A stretch of DNA of 5,968 bases from an uncultured Odoribacter sp. Lineage in GTDB: Bacteria > Bacteroidota > Bacteroidia > Bacteroidales > Marinifilaceae. The stretch spans positions 1-5,968 of the forward strand of contig URJC01000163.1 of the NCBI GenBank assembly GCA_900548135.1. The letters run 5' to 3'. Numbering within the stretch: the stretch's first letter is position 1; each line of letters starts with the position of its first letter. Shown here piece after piece: positions 5,776-5,968 of this stretch. A program made the position numbers and the translations under genes. The notes below the pieces were generated by a model. That model was not told the origin of the DNA. It worked only from the letters and a program-made list of their open reading frames with translations, and did not search any database.

Positions 5776-5968
5776 ATGAACAAATATTATCTTATATGTT
5801 GGCAATCTGCGACGGCTTTATTGGTGGGCATCCTTTTGATGATTTCCTGCATTGACGAGGTGGACAATGTTTGCCGGTATCCTATTTGTTTTTATTCGGA
5901 TATTCACAATTCCTGGATTTCCTCGGGTAATTCCGGGAGAGTGGGTACACGCTCTTCCGTATCGGCTA
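5776..5968 (+). CDS. Fimbrillin/Mfa-like surface lipoprotein, 3'-truncated
   Basis: The first 64 residues are visible; the rest lies beyond the window. Residues 1-24 are a lipoprotein signal ending in L-M-I-S before Cys25. The mature start C-I-D-E-V-D is acidic at +3, +4 and +6, similar to the Bacteroidetes signal for surface export of lipoproteins. Y-P-I-C-F-Y (36-41), followed by a Ser/Gly-rich stretch and G-T-R-S-S (58-62), resembles fimbrillin/Mfa-like pilins, where a protease cuts after an arginine to release the polymerising subunit. FimB/Mfa2-type anchors also start with an acidic lipoprotein N-terminus and remain an alternative. ATG 5776 is chosen; ATG 5768 opens only a three-codon frame (M-T-L) whose TGA overlaps the chosen ATG. 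There is no strong Shine-Dalgarno. The gene is probably controlled from the ATGTACAT promoter region. Confidence 0.55.
   Translation, partial: MNKYYLICWQSATALLVGILLMISCIDEVDNVCRYPICFYSDIHNSWISSGNSGRVGTRSSVSA

Overview
The window looks like a chromosomal piece of a Bacteroidales bacterium. The evidence is the exact Bacteroidetes-type promoter (TTTG, 19 bp, TAnnTTTG) before the tRNA gene, the scarcity of Shine-Dalgarno sequences, the TPR / membrane / helix-turn-helix regulator type, and a lipoprotein start that resembles Bacteroidales fimbrillins. The genus cannot be fixed from the sequence. All genes lie on the + strand.

Positions 1-3086 form a compact block that is probably housekeeping or cell-envelope related. 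It holds the 3' two thirds of an LpxL/HtrB-type lipid A acyltransferase (1-576), a family 2 glycosyltransferase (602-1603), an ECF-type sigma factor (1656-2216), a small single-span membrane protein that is probably its anti-sigma partner (2223-2612), and a secreted Spy/CpxP-like helical protein (2637-3086). The last three look like an envelope-stress cassette: the sigma factor, its membrane tether, and a periplasmic chaperone-like output.

A tRNA-Ser(GCU) gene with its own promoter follows (3166-3252). Beyond it the gene density drops. A 547-bp AT-rich spacer leads to a 550-residue regulator (3800-5452). This protein has a lipoprotein signal, a periplasmic TPR domain, one membrane span, a coiled coil and a C-terminal DNA-binding-like domain. 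After another 323-bp spacer comes the start of a lipoprotein (5776 to the window end) that resembles a fimbrillin/Mfa-like pilin.

The most interesting observation is an 8-bp palindrome, ATGTACAT. It occurs four times in the window, only in the two spacers on either side of the regulator gene. In both spacers one copy lies exactly 8 bp upstream of the TTG of a Bacteroidetes-like promoter. This suggests that one DNA-binding protein, possibly the membrane regulator itself, controls both the regulator gene and the downstream surface-protein gene. The link is an inference from the sequence and has not been shown.
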